Shown: positions 9,015 through 18,409, numbered from the stretch's first letter. The stretch: 64,000 nt of DNA from JADKIH01 sp964595205 (GCA_964595205.1 CAZQOQ010000032.1:18320-82319), one strand, 5' to 3'. Translations and numbers: made by a program. The notes: generated by a model not told the origin, from the sequence alone.

Positions 9015-10184
9015 TCAGGATATCTTTTGAAAAGCCTGCCACCACCTGTCGGGAATCTCCTCACGGAGTGCTGTCTCATAATCCTTGTATGAACATGGAA
9101 CAAGATGATGACGTTCGTACCTGATCTTATTCGAATGATAAGGCACCTCCATCCACCAGCGTTCACTCTTATTGCTCTTGTAAAAAATGATCTCCTGTTC
9201 GTCCTTGTTTACCGCAACCCTGTATTTCATGAAGCCGGCTTTATTCTTCAGAGGGACGTCTTTTTTCCTGCTGTAAAATCCGTCGATGAGATACCAGATC
9301 ATCTGCGCGGCAAGGTGAGAGGTCTGATCATGATTATCGTATAGCGGATTCACCTCATAAATTCCGAAACACGACAGCTTATCACTCATTCCGGCATAGC
9401 GAACAATCCTGCATGCTTCTTCGCCGAAGAAACCGTTGGGCGAAGCATTGCCATTACCCGGCGCATCACTCTGCCGAACTGCGGTAATGTCGAACGACAT
9501 GATATCCGCATTTCGGACGATCGGCTCCACATCTTCAATATCGCTTCTTACCTGTCCAAGTCTGTAAGCATCAAAATAAAGTCTGTTCATCAGTTCGATC
9601 TGTTCATGACCGACAAAATAGGTCTGATATCCGACGTTGCTGAAGTTGAATAAAAAATTGGGTTCATGCAGGACAATTTTCCCAAGAAAACTTTCAGCAT
9701 TAACCGGCTGATCGGTGGTACCTAGATCAAAAGCAGAATCGACCGAAACGATGTTTACTGTTTGTTCGAGTTTCTGATAGGCAATGTACTGGGCATAGGT
9801 AAGGTCCTGGCTGCCGCCGATAATGATTGGTAAAATGCCTTGCTTAAGCAATTCTACCAGAATGGTTGAAACGGCAACATATGTATCGTTGAGCGATTCT
9901 CCTGTCCTCAGGTTTCCAAGATCTGCGATTTTATATGGATGACCGGCAGTCTTTAATTCATATAATTTTTCCCTGATCACATCAGGCGCTCTTCCGGTTC
10001 CGTCGTTATGCACTGCACCACGCTCTTCTCCTGCTCCGATAATTGCAAGCTGGTAGCCTTCCACATCCGGAAATTTTTCAGCATCGGTAAACTTTGTGAT
10101 TACATGACCGAATGAGGCTTTTTTATTCTCATAAACATCAAACCTGTCCGGGTCAAGTGGTTCGAGAAATATTGAGATATCCAT
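9015..10184 (-). CDS. Arginase/formimidoylglutamase-fold protein with degenerate metal site
   Basis: 389 residues, arginase/deacetylase-like fold (ureohydrolase family). The family landmarks are present in position but altered. GGDHS reads GGSQD (123-127), so the metal histidine is Gln. DAHxD reads DSAFD (149-153), so the second histidine is Ala. SFDxD reads SFDIT (230-234), so the last aspartate is Thr. With at most two or three of six ligands left, a binuclear Mn site is unlikely. The C-terminus (IYEVNPLYD, AAQMIWYLIDGFYSRKKD) is well kept. This protein accompanies topA and gldK in other Bacteroidota and is often labelled formimidoylglutamase. I see no neighbouring histidine-degradation genes, so that label is doubtful. 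Confidence 0.8.
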   Translation of the reverse strand: MDISIFLEPLDPDRFDVYENKKASFGHVITKFTDAEKFPDVEGYQLAIIGAGEERGAVHNDGTGRAPDVIREKLYELKTAGHPYKIADLGNLRTGESLNDTYVAVSTILVELLKQGILPIIIGGSQDLTYAQYIAYQKLEQTVNIVSVDSAFDLGTTDQPVNAESFLGKIVLHEPNFLFNFSNVGYQTYFVGHEQIELMNRLYFDAYRLGQVRSDIEDVEPIVRNADIMSFDITAVRQSDAPGNGNASPNGFFGEEACRIVRYAGMSDKLSCFGIYEVNPLYDNHDQTSHLAAQMIWYLIDGFYSRKKDVPLKNKAGFMKYRVAVNKDEQEIIFYKSNKSERWWMEVPYHSNKIRYERHHLVPCSYKDYETALREEIPDRWWQAFQKIS

Positions 10185-10206
10185 TTAAAAAAGTTTCGGG
10201 TTCAGC

Positions 10207-12540
10207 TTATTTTTTTGCTTTGAACGTTCGTTTCTTAAAGGCGGCTTTTTTCTTTGGAACAACCGGCGTCTTTTCAGCGAGTTCATGAATCTCTGCAAGC
10301 GTAAACGATTTCGGGTCCCTGTCCTTCGGGATACGGATATTTCTATCCTTATAAGAAATGTAGGGTCCCCATCTGCCGTTTAAGATCTGAATTTCCTTTT
10401 CTTCATCGAATGTTTTGATGATACGCTCCGCATTTATCTTCCGCCGTTCATGGATCAGTTCCACGGCCCGGTCATAAGTAATGGTATAAGGATCGTCCTC
10501 CTTTTTCAGGGAGACAAAAAAATCATTGAGCCTGATATACGGTCCGAATCTTCCGATGGCAACCATCACATCATGATCTTCGAACTTGCCGAGGTTTCTT
10601 GGCAGTTTGAATAGATCCAATGCCTCCTCGAAAGTTATCAGGTCGAGACGCTGATCGCTCCTAAGTTTTGCAAATCGGGGCTTGTCGGTTTCGTCCTGTG
10701 CTCCAATCTGAGCCATGGGGCCGAACCTCCCGACGCGTACGAGAAGTGTTAAACCGGAAGCCGGGTCCTTTCCCAGGATTCTTTCACCGGAAACACGCTC
10801 AGCTTCTTTTTCAGTCGTCTCAACATTGGTATGAAAAGGACCATAAAATTCTTTGATCATCTTCTGCCATTTCAGATCGCCGTTTGCAATGTCGTCGAAC
10901 TCCTTTTCCACGTAAGCAGTGAAATTATAATCGAGGATTTCCTTAAAATTATTTACCAGGAAATCGTTAACGAGCATGCCGATGTCAGTCGGAAATAATT
11001 TATTTTTTTCAGCGCCTGTGATCTCTGTTTTTGTTTCGTGTGAGATTTTACCTTTGATCAGCCTGATGATCGTATACGCACGTTCCTTGCCCATTCGCTC
11101 TTCCTTCAGCACATATCCTCTCTTTTGAACGGTGGAAATCGTCGGGGCGTAAGTAGAGGGACGCCCAATGCCGAGTTCTTCGAGTTTCTTGACGAGCGAA
11201 GCCTCCGTGTACCTGGAAGGCGGATAGGTAAATCTTTCAGTCGCCGTGGCTTCGTTCAGTTTCAGGTCATCGCCTTTTTTCATCGGCGGAAGCAAACCTT
11301 CCTGTTCTTCCTGCGCTCCCTCATCGTCAGTTCCTTCCATATAGACTTTCAGAAACCCATCGAAGCGGATCACCTCACCCGTTGCAACGAAGTCTTCCTT
11401 TGTTTTTGCAGATGAGATAGTGACTACGGTCTTTTCCAAAACCGCATCCGACATCTGTGAGGCAATGGTTCTTTTCCAGATGAGATTGTATAATCGTTGT
11501 TCGCGTGCATCATTTCCTGCTTCGTCAACACCAAAATCCGTTGGCCTGATCGCCTCGTGAGCCTCCTGTGCAGAGGCAATTTTATTTTTATACTGGTGAA
11601 TCTCCAGGTACTTCTCGCCATAATTTTTCAGGATGGCTTTTTTGGCCATGTCGAGTGCATCCTGCGAAAGATTCACGGAGTCGGTTCTCATATAGGTGAT
11701 CTTTCCGCTCTCATATAATTTCTGCGCAAGCACCATCGTTTGAGCTACGCTGTAACCGAGTTTCCTTGAGGCTTCCTGCTGCAATGTAGATGTGGTGAAC
11801 GGTGCCGAAGGAGAACGCTTGCCGGGTTTTACTTCGAGATCCTTGATGGTGAAGTCTGCTCCGATGCAATTCTTAAGAAATTTTTCCGCGTCTTCCTGCG
11901 TTACGAATTTTTTTGGAACCTCAGCCTTAAATGTCTTCCCTCCCACTTCGAAGATTCCGACCACCTTGAACGAAGCTGTAATTTTAAACACGTCGATCTC
12001 GCGTTCGCGTTCTACGATGAGTCTTACGGCTACCGACTGCACGCGGCCAGCCGACAACTGGGGCTTTATTTTTTTCCAGAGTACCGGGGATAGCTCAAAA
12101 CCAACAAGCCTGTCGAGGATTCTCCTCGCCTGCTGTGCATCGACCAGGTTCTTATCAATCTTGCGCGGATTTTTTATCGCTTCCGTAATCGCTTTTTTGG
12201 TGATCTCATGGAAGACGATCCTCTTCGTATTCGCGGCCTTCAATCCAAGTGTCTCGGAAAGATGCCATGAGATTGCTTCTCCTTCACGGTCCTCATCCGT
12301 CGCCAGCCAGATCATCTCTGCCTTCTTCGTCAACTTTTTAAGTTCGTTGATCACGTCTTCTTTATCAGGGGAAATTTCATAAACGGGTTCAAAGTTCTTT
12401 TCAACCTTAATACCCATTCCGCTCTTTACGAGATCCCGGACATGTCCATAGCTTGATCTGACAACGTAGTCTTTCCCTAAATATCCTTCAATCGTTTTTG
12501 CCTTAGCAGGCGACTCCACAATTACTAAGTTTTTTGCCAT
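10207..12540 (-). CDS. topA: DNA topoisomerase I (type IA)
   Basis: 777 residues from MAKNLVIVESPAKAKTIEGY; an upstream in-frame codon adds MWPDEKKI, which is not conserved. The toprim domain opens with VIVESPAKAKTI and carries LATDEDREGEAISWHL. The active-site tyrosine lies in KITYMRTDSVNLS. AGRVQSVAVRLIV and EAHEAIRPTD are typical. The C-terminus lacks zinc ribbons and instead has repeated GRFGPMAQIG / GRFGPYIRLND / GRWGPYISYKD modules, then a Lys/Arg-rich tail. It relaxes negatively supercoiled DNA. The arginase-like gene follows 22 bases downstream. Confidence 0.95.
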   Translation of the reverse strand: MAKNLVIVESPAKAKTIEGYLGKDYVVRSSYGHVRDLVKSGMGIKVEKNFEPVYEISPDKEDVINELKKLTKKAEMIWLATDEDREGEAISWHLSETLGLKAANTKRIVFHEITKKAITEAIKNPRKIDKNLVDAQQARRILDRLVGFELSPVLWKKIKPQLSAGRVQSVAVRLIVEREREIDVFKITASFKVVGIFEVGGKTFKAEVPKKFVTQEDAEKFLKNCIGADFTIKDLEVKPGKRSPSAPFTTSTLQQEASRKLGYSVAQTMVLAQKLYESGKITYMRTDSVNLSQDALDMAKKAILKNYGEKYLEIHQYKNKIASAQEAHEAIRPTDFGVDEAGNDAREQRLYNLIWKRTIASQMSDAVLEKTVVTISSAKTKEDFVATGEVIRFDGFLKVYMEGTDDEGAQEEQEGLLPPMKKGDDLKLNEATATERFTYPPSRYTEASLVKKLEELGIGRPSTYAPTISTVQKRGYVLKEERMGKERAYTIIRLIKGKISHETKTEITGAEKNKLFPTDIGMLVNDFLVNNFKEILDYNFTAYVEKEFDDIANGDLKWQKMIKEFYGPFHTNVETTEKEAERVSGERILGKDPASGLTLLVRVGRFGPMAQIGAQDETDKPRFAKLRSDQRLDLITFEEALDLFKLPRNLGKFEDHDVMVAIGRFGPYIRLNDFFVSLKKEDDPYTITYDRAVELIHERRKINAERIIKTFDEEKEIQILNGRWGPYISYKDRNIRIPKDRDPKSFTLAEIHELAEKTPVVPKKKAAFKKRTFKAKK

Positions 12541-12699
12541 AATTTTCTTTTCGTCCGGCCACAAATAAAAGCATTTTATTCTTTATCTGAATTTTATTAA
12601 AAAAACCGCATACATGCTGTATGTTAATTTCAACTCATTATCAGAGAATTGACCTGTTGTAATTTTATTTATTCCGATCGAGTTTGATTAAATGCCATC

Positions 12700-12729
12700 T
12701 TGTCACCTTTGCTTAAAAACTTATCTTTG
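12700..12729 (+). promoter_or_regulatory. Predicted sigma-A promoter of miaB
   Basis: TTG at 12700-12702, a 19-base spacer, then TATCTTTG at 12722-12729. This is an exact match to the Bacteroidota TTG-N19-TAnnTTTG promoter. The miaB ATG follows 19 bases downstream, giving a very short leader. Confidence 0.65.
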
Positions 12730-12748
12730 TTCAAAATTTTTTTAGACG

Positions 12749-14227
12749 ATGCTTAGGGAAGATGAAACGAATATAGCAGGCGAAGTAAAGTCGCAGGAAA
12801 CGTCTATATCTGTTTCTGAAGATAAGAAGATAAAAAAACTATACCTGGAGAGTTATGGATGTGCAATGAATTTCGCTGATAGTGAGATCATTGCTTCAAT
12901 CATGAAAGCAAATGGTTTTGTTTCAACAAATGATGAAGAAGAGGCTGATCTCATATTTTTAAATACATGTGCGATCCGGGACAATGCAGAATTGAAAATA
13001 TGGGCGCGGCTGAAATCGTTCCGGCAAACAAAGAGAAGAAATCCTGATTTATTGATCGGAGTACTTGGATGCATGGCGGAGCGATTGAAAACCAAACTCC
13101 TTGAACAGGAAAGGCTTGTCGATATCGTTGTTGGCCCGGATTCATATCGCGATCTTCCCAATCTTGTTAAGCGAGCCGAAAGCGGACAAAAAGCAGTGAA
13201 TGTTTTATTGTCGCGCGAAGAGACGTATGCGGAAATCAGTCCGGTGAGATTAGGAAGCAACGGAATTTCGGCATTCATCTCCATCATGCGGGGCTGTGAC
13301 AACATGTGTTCATTTTGTGTTGTTCCGTTTACCCGGGGGCGGGAACGAAGCCGTGATCCGGAAACGATATTGAATGAAATCAGGAGCCTTATCGACGAAG
13401 GCTATAAGGATATAACGCTCCTGGGCCAAAATGTGGATTCATATTTTTGGTCGGGCGGCGGGCTGAAAAAAGATCTGCCTGCCGAGACAGTCCAGGCAGC
13501 GCTTGAACACAAACTACCCGATAATGAGCAGAAAAAATATGTGACGTTTGCAGATTTACTTGACAGATCCGCGATGTTGAATAAAAATCTGCGCATTCGC
13601 TTTTCAACTTCGAATCCGCGTGACATGACGGATGCCGTTCTGCATGTGATGGCTAAACACGATAACATTTGCAAATATGTGCATCTGCCTGTTCAGTCGG
13701 GCAGCAGCAGGATTTTGGAAAAAATGAACCGTGGATATACCAGGGAGCAATATATGGAGCGGATAAATTCAATCAGGAGGATATTACCTGATGCAGGAAT
13801 CTCATCCGACATCATTACAGGATTTTGTTCGGAGACTGAAGAAGAGCACAGGGAAACACTGAGCATGATGGAATGGGTGGGATATGATTACTCGTACATG
13901 TTTAAATATTCGGAGCGTCCGGGAACGGCGGCAGAGAAAAAATTCAGCGACGATGTGCCGGAAGAGGTAAAGTCTAAAAGACTGAATGAGATCATAAGCC
14001 TGCAGGCGAGGCTTTCACATGAGAGTAATAAAAAAGATCTTGGAAAGACATTCAGAGTTCTGGCCGAATCCGTCTCCAAAAGATCAGAAGATCATCTTTC
14101 GGGCAGATCATCACATAATAAAGTAGTTATCTTCCCGAGAAGAAATTATAATCCGGGAGATTATGTAACCGTTAAAATAAATGACTGTACTCCTGCGACA
14201 TTGCTGGGAGAAGCGATAATTTATTGA
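12749..14227 (+). CDS. miaB: tRNA-2-methylthio-N6-dimethylallyladenosine synthase MiaB
   Basis: 492 residues. The N-terminal UPF0004 domain supplies three cysteines of the auxiliary [4Fe-4S] cluster (SYGCAMNFADSE, NTCAIRDNAE, GVLGCMAERL). The radical-SAM cluster motif is CDNMCSFC within RGCDNMCSFCVVPFTRGRE. The C-terminal TRAM domain is seen around GKTFRVLAESVSKR and GDYVTVKIND. The enzyme adds a methylthio group to i6A37 of tRNAs reading UNN codons. It starts the plus-strand block that runs through groEL. Confidence 0.95.
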   Translation: MLREDETNIAGEVKSQETSISVSEDKKIKKLYLESYGCAMNFADSEIIASIMKANGFVSTNDEEEADLIFLNTCAIRDNAELKIWARLKSFRQTKRRNPDLLIGVLGCMAERLKTKLLEQERLVDIVVGPDSYRDLPNLVKRAESGQKAVNVLLSREETYAEISPVRLGSNGISAFISIMRGCDNMCSFCVVPFTRGRERSRDPETILNEIRSLIDEGYKDITLLGQNVDSYFWSGGGLKKDLPAETVQAALEHKLPDNEQKKYVTFADLLDRSAMLNKNLRIRFSTSNPRDMTDAVLHVMAKHDNICKYVHLPVQSGSSRILEKMNRGYTREQYMERINSIRRILPDAGISSDIITGFCSETEEEHRETLSMMEWVGYDYSYMFKYSERPGTAAEKKFSDDVPEEVKSKRLNEIISLQARLSHESNKKDLGKTFRVLAESVSKRSEDHLSGRSSHNKVVIFPRRNYNPGDYVTVKINDCTPATLLGEAIIY

Positions 14228-14292
14228 AGATTGAAAATTGAATATTGAAAAATAGTGCTTCAATCTTCAATTTTCAATCTTCAATTTTCAAT
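14224..14292. repeat. GATTGAAAATTGA tandem words in inverted arrangement
   Basis: GAAGATTGAAAATTGAATATTG on one side and CTTCAATCTTCAATTTTCAAT on the other can pair into a long imperfect hairpin between the miaB stop and the next start. It may reduce read-through, but it has no clear U run. Confidence 0.7.
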
Positions 14293-14300
14293 AGAATACA

Positions 14301-15536
14301 ATGACTATCCAGGAAATAAAAGCACGATATGGAATCATCGGTAATTCACCGTTGCTTGAGCATGCGATAAATGTGGCGAGGCAGGTGGCACCGACAGAAA
14401 TTTCCGTCCTGATATCAGGCGAAAGCGGAGTTGGCAAGGAAGTATTTCCGCAGATCATACATCAGTTGAGTTCCAGGAAACACGGGCCGTATATTGCAGT
14501 TAACTGCGGTGCGATACCGGAGGGAACGATCGATTCGGAATTATTCGGTCATGAAAAGGGATCGTTTACGGGAGCACATGAAGCGCGTAAGGGATATTTT
14601 GAAGTAAGCAATGGCGGTACGATTTTTCTTGATGAGGTCGGGGAGTTACCGCTTGGTACCCAGGTGAGGTTGTTGCGCGTGCTGGAGACGGGAGAATTTA
14701 TAAAGGTTGGTTCGTCGAAGGTATTGAAGACGAACGTACGTGTCGTGGCGGCCACGAATGTAGATCTGCTTCATGCGATTGAACAGGGAAAATTCAGGGA
14801 GGATTTATATTACAGGCTGAACACCGTTCCGATTCGCATACCTCCGTTACGCGACCGGAAAGAAGACATACATCTGATCTTCCGGAAATTTGCACACGAT
14901 TTTGCAGAGAGGTATAAAGTACCTGCGCTCACATTGTCTGCCGACGCACAAAAACTTCTGATCGAATACAGGTGGCCGGGAAACATCCGTCAGCTTAAGA
15001 ATATTACAGAGCAGATGTCGATTCTGGAAAAGAACAGGGAGATTGATGCGCAGAAATTACTGAACTATCTGCCGCCGGAACCGCTGAATACGTTGCCGGT
15101 ACTCGTAAAAGGTGATCATAAAAATGTGAATGAATTCAGCGAGAGGGAGCTGTTATATAAAGTATTGTTCGACATGAAGAAAGACATGAACGACATGAAG
15201 GCACTCATCAATGAAATCATGCAGCATAATCCTTCGGATCCGGCATGGCAGGAAAAGAAGACCCAGTTGATGTCAAAGGATATCAGTTTACCTTCTCAGG
15301 AAAAGCAAGAACCTGCTTATGCGATTAGTCCGTCAGCAATACACCCTCACGTTACACTTACACCCATTCAGCCCCATGTTGAAGTAGAAGAATCATTCTC
15401 CCTGTCCGACAAAGAGAAAGAATTCATACAAAAGGCACTCACAAAACACAAGGGAAGAAGGAAACATGCTGCGAAGGAACTGGGAATTTCTGAGAGGACG
15501 TTATACAGGAAAATGAACGAGTACGGTTTACACTGA
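14301..15536 (+). CDS. Sigma-54-dependent transcriptional activator without receiver domain
   Basis: 411 residues. The AAA+ sigma-54 interaction domain begins almost at residue 1: Walker A GESGVGKE (40-47), GSFTGA loop (87-92, with Ser in place of the common Ala), Walker B GGTIFLDEVGE, and arginine-finger region FREDLYYRLN. The C-terminus is a Fis-type helix-turn-helix (KHAAKELGISERTLYRKMNEYG). A low-complexity linker (about 300-365) joins them. No REC, GAF or PAS domain is present, so control must come from expression level, a partner protein or the linker. It lies directly before lptE, an arrangement seen in other Bacteroidota. Its target promoters are unknown. Confidence 0.9.
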   Translation: MTIQEIKARYGIIGNSPLLEHAINVARQVAPTEISVLISGESGVGKEVFPQIIHQLSSRKHGPYIAVNCGAIPEGTIDSELFGHEKGSFTGAHEARKGYFEVSNGGTIFLDEVGELPLGTQVRLLRVLETGEFIKVGSSKVLKTNVRVVAATNVDLLHAIEQGKFREDLYYRLNTVPIRIPPLRDRKEDIHLIFRKFAHDFAERYKVPALTLSADAQKLLIEYRWPGNIRQLKNITEQMSILEKNREIDAQKLLNYLPPEPLNTLPVLVKGDHKNVNEFSERELLYKVLFDMKKDMNDMKALINEIMQHNPSDPAWQEKKTQLMSKDISLPSQEKQEPAYAISPSAIHPHVTLTPIQPHVEVEESFSLSDKEKEFIQKALTKHKGRRKHAAKELGISERTLYRKMNEYGLH

Positions 15537-15601
15537 AACATGAAAAATATTTTCATGCAAATTTCTTCAGGGTTCGAGAGTTTATTTTTTAGTTTTACAG
15601 A

Positions 15602-16111
15602 ATGGATTTTAAAAAAGCCGGCTTACTTTTCTTCATCATAATTTCGATTGCCGGCGGCTGCAAAGTGAATTATTCCATGTCGGGAGCGTCGCTGGCGCCG
15701 GATGTGAAAACGCTGGCGGTTAAATATTTTACAAAGACCGCCACCCTGGGGCCGTCAACTTTAAGCCAGGAATTCACAGAAAAACTTAAGGAAAAATTTT
15801 TAACCCAGACGAACCTTTCGCTCGTAAACGGAAGCGCAGACCTGACGCTGGAAGGCACGATATCGACCTATGTCGTAACGCCACAGGCCATACAGGCAAA
15901 TGAAACTGCAGCAACCAACAGGCTTTCAATTACGGTGAATGTTAAGTTCACCAACCTCAAAGACGAAAAGCAAAATTTCGAGACGGCATTCACAAGGTTT
16001 TCGGAATACAGCAGTAATCAGAATCTTTCTGCAGTGGAGGAAGAATTGATTAATGATATTATTTCTCAACTGCTGGATGACATCTTTAACAAAGCAGTAA
16101 TTAACTGGTAA
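15602..16111 (+). CDS. lptE: LptE-family LPS assembly lipoprotein
   Basis: 169 residues with a lipoprotein signal (DFKKAGLLFFIIISIAGGC, cysteine at about 20). The body fits the Bacteroidota LptE type: YSMSGASLAPDVKTLAVKYF, then a helix SQEFTEKLKEKFL, and a strand region ADLTLEGTISTY. LptE plugs the LptD barrel that inserts lipopolysaccharide in the outer membrane. Its TAA stop overlaps the ATG of the next gene by one base, so the two are translationally coupled. Confidence 0.85.
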   Translation: MDFKKAGLLFFIIISIAGGCKVNYSMSGASLAPDVKTLAVKYFTKTATLGPSTLSQEFTEKLKEKFLTQTNLSLVNGSADLTLEGTISTYVVTPQAIQANETAATNRLSITVNVKFTNLKDEKQNFETAFTRFSEYSSNQNLSAVEEELINDIISQLLDDIFNKAVINW

Positions 16112-17553
16112 TGGATTACAGGCAATTCAAGGATTTACTGGAAGATGGCACAGAACATGGCATGGAGACCATCCAGGCACTTGAGGGTTATGTGAATGAA
16201 TTTCCTTTTTTCCAGAGTGCGCACCTGCTACTCGCTCGGTCGATGCATGAACACCAGCATGTGCGTTCGGATAAGCAACTGAAGATTGCTGCTGCATATG
16301 CAGGCGACAGAAAATTTTTATACGACCTCATACATGTAAAACAACATCATGTTGTAAGCGGGCAGCCGGTAATTTCCGAATCACCTTTTGTCCTGGACAG
16401 CGAACCGGAGGGTGTCGTGAAGGAAGAAGAAGTGACCGTTGAAGAGGCAAATCCCGTCCTGCCGCCACCTGACGAAATTGAAATTCCCCTGTTCCCTTCC
16501 TTAGAAACAAAAGCTGATTTTATTTCATTGACTCAGAATTTTTCGAATGATGACGAACCTTTTGCCGACGAGTTTAATGAAGAGCCGGTTGCTGATCCGC
16601 ATGATATTATCCGAAAAAGGCTCGTTGAGATATTGGGACTCAGGGAAGAGGAGAAATTACCGGAAGAAAGAAGTGAAGATGTATTAAAAAGCGGGATGTT
16701 TACACCAGCGAATAAGACAGGGGAAAAAACAACCGTCGAAAATCCCGATGAAACAGCCGGGAAGATTTCATCTCCTGAAATTTCATTTAAGCATGAGCAG
16801 AGAGAGCAGGGTTCATCCGAAACAAAAGTCTTTCCTGACGCTGAAGAACAAAATAAAAGTTTTACAGAAAAACTTCCAGAGGCTGAAGCAGGCGGAGAAT
16901 TAGAAAAAGATAAATCCGGTTCAGGAAAAGATGTATTAAAAGAGATTGTTCAGGAATCCGAAAAACCGGTCGATTTTATCCAGGCAGCTGAGATAGAACA
17001 TGCACTGGAAGCAACCTTGATTCAGTCGATTGAAAAACTACCGGTGATCACGGTAAAAAAAGAAGCAAAGAAGGCTGATGAAAACCAGGAAAATCTGAAG
17101 CCTGTTTCCTTCTATGGCTGGCTGAAAATTAAGTCGACAGGCGATTACGGGAAAATAGAAGAAGTTCATGCTTATGACAATGATCTTCAAAAACAGGATG
17201 AAATTTCTTTAGAAGAAAAACCTGTAATTACTCAAAAAGAGCCTGCGGATCCGGAAGAAAAAACGGGAGACATCAGCCGGTTAATTGATCGTTTTATAGA
17301 AGCAGAGCCCCGGATCGTGCCGTCAAAAGCCGAATTTTATTCGCCGGTTACGCAGGCAAAAAGAAGCATTACAGAGAATGAAGACGTTGTTTCTGAAACC
17401 CTTGCAAAAATATATTACCAGCAGGGAAACTACCTGAAAGCGCTCACCTCCTATCGGAAATTAAGCTTGCTTTATCCCGAAAAATTGACTTACTTTGCCG
17501 CCCTTATTTCAGAGATTGAAAATGAAATAATTAACCAGGACAAACCGAAATAA
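16111..17553 (+). CDS. Hypothetical protein with acidic low-complexity centre and TPR-like end
   Basis: 480 residues, no signal peptide. The N-terminus (MDYRQFKDLLEDG, then FPFFQSAHLLLARSMHEH) and the C-terminus (ETLAKIYYQQGNYLKALTSYRKL, LYPEKLTYFAALISEIENEI) look like helical hairpins of TPR type. Between them lie about 300 residues rich in Glu, Lys and Pro that are probably disordered. The gene is coupled to lptE and followed by secG two bases later, a conserved order in the phylum. The function is unknown. Confidence 0.8.
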   Translation: MDYRQFKDLLEDGTEHGMETIQALEGYVNEFPFFQSAHLLLARSMHEHQHVRSDKQLKIAAAYAGDRKFLYDLIHVKQHHVVSGQPVISESPFVLDSEPEGVVKEEEVTVEEANPVLPPPDEIEIPLFPSLETKADFISLTQNFSNDDEPFADEFNEEPVADPHDIIRKRLVEILGLREEEKLPEERSEDVLKSGMFTPANKTGEKTTVENPDETAGKISSPEISFKHEQREQGSSETKVFPDAEEQNKSFTEKLPEAEAGGELEKDKSGSGKDVLKEIVQESEKPVDFIQAAEIEHALEATLIQSIEKLPVITVKKEAKKADENQENLKPVSFYGWLKIKSTGDYGKIEEVHAYDNDLQKQDEISLEEKPVITQKEPADPEEKTGDISRLIDRFIEAEPRIVPSKAEFYSPVTQAKRSITENEDVVSETLAKIYYQQGNYLKALTSYRKLSLLYPEKLTYFAALISEIENEIINQDKPK

Positions 17554-17555
17554 TA

Positions 17556-17942
17556 ATGTATACGGCTATCACCATTTTAATTGTATTGACAAGCGTTCTA
17601 TTAGTGCTTGTCGTTCTCGTTCAGAACCCAAAAGGTGGAGGAATCTCTTCAGGAATCATTGGTTCCAACCAGGTTATGGGAGTTAAGAAAACGACAGACT
17701 TTATCGAGAAACTGACATGGGGCCTGGCTCTCACACTTGTGGTACTTTGCCTGGTTGCCGGAATGTCGCTTCCAAATAAAGAAGAGAGGGGTCTTGGTAC
17801 AACGATGCAGGAACAGATCGATAATTCTGCAGCGGCCCCGGTTCAGCAACAACAGGCTCCGGCTCAACAGCCTCAGCAACAGCAGCCTCAGCAGCAACAA
17901 CAACAGCCGCAGCAGCAGGCACCGGATAAGCCACTCAATTAA
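17556..17942 (+). CDS. secG: Protein translocase subunit SecG with Gln/Pro-rich tail
   Basis: 128 residues. Two transmembrane helices (about 4-22 and 52-70) flank the conserved loop VQNPKGGGISSGI, which matches SecG. The last 40 or so residues are almost only Gln, Pro and Ala, encoded by CAG/CAA repeats, an extension absent in short SecG proteins. SecG assists the SecYEG channel. It follows the TPR-like gene after two bases and ends at an intrinsic terminator. Confidence 0.92.
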   Translation: MYTAITILIVLTSVLLVLVVLVQNPKGGGISSGIIGSNQVMGVKKTTDFIEKLTWGLALTLVVLCLVAGMSLPNKEERGLGTTMQEQIDNSAAAPVQQQQAPAQQPQQQQPQQQQQQPQQQAPDKPLN

Positions 17943-17948
17943 GATTTA

Positions 17949-17971
17949 AACCTCTTAACAGAGGTTTTTTT
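17949..17971 (+). terminator. Intrinsic terminator after secG
   Basis: Hairpin AACCTC-ttaaca-GAGGTT followed by a T run, beginning seven bases after the secG stop. Confidence 0.8.
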
Positions 17972-18130
17972 ATGTCAGGATGACACCGGAAATCTGACAT
18001 TAATAAAAACACTTTTTTAATAAAAATAGAAAAGTTGTCAGGATAAAAAACAAAATTAGGGGTGGCACTGTTTCTGACTGGCGCGCCCTGAAAGATTATA
18101 TATATTCTCTAACTTAAATAAAATCAAATT

Positions 18131-18409
18131 ATGAAATCAGTTGCATTAAAACCTTTAGCAGACCGCGTTCTTGTTGAAGCGGCAAAAGCAGAAGAAAAAA
18201 CAGCCGGGGGCATCATTATCCCTGATACGGCACAGGAAAAACCACAGCGTGGAAAAGTAATCGCAGTGGGCAATGGAAAAAAAGATGAGCCTTTGACGGT
18301 TAAGATTGGCGATAACGTACTTTATGGTAAATACTCCGGTACAGAAATCACAATCGATGGAAAAGAATATTTAATCATGCGCGAAAGCGACATTTTCGCG
18401 ATTCTCTAA
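18131..18409 (+). CDS. groES: Co-chaperonin GroES
   Basis: 92 residues. The family pattern is complete: LKPLADRVLVEAAKAEEKTAGGI, the mobile-loop region, then GKVIAVGNG, and DNVLYGKYSGTEI with KEYLIMRESDI at the end. It caps the GroEL folding chamber. No CIRCE operator is visible in the 190 bases upstream, and I cannot define a convincing promoter there. groEL follows after 71 bases with a hairpin in between. Confidence 0.96.
   Translation: MKSVALKPLADRVLVEAAKAEEKTAGGIIIPDTAQEKPQRGKVIAVGNGKKDEPLTVKIGDNVLYGKYSGTEITIDGKEYLIMRESDIFAIL

Noticed and set aside
8918..9166. Small minus-strand frame at the end of the arginase-like gene
   Set aside because: It overlaps the arginase-like coding sequence in another phase and has no recognisable features.
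18010..18130. CIRCE or HrcA operator before groES
   Set aside because: I looked for the TTAGCACTC-N9-GAGTGCTAA dyad and found no match.
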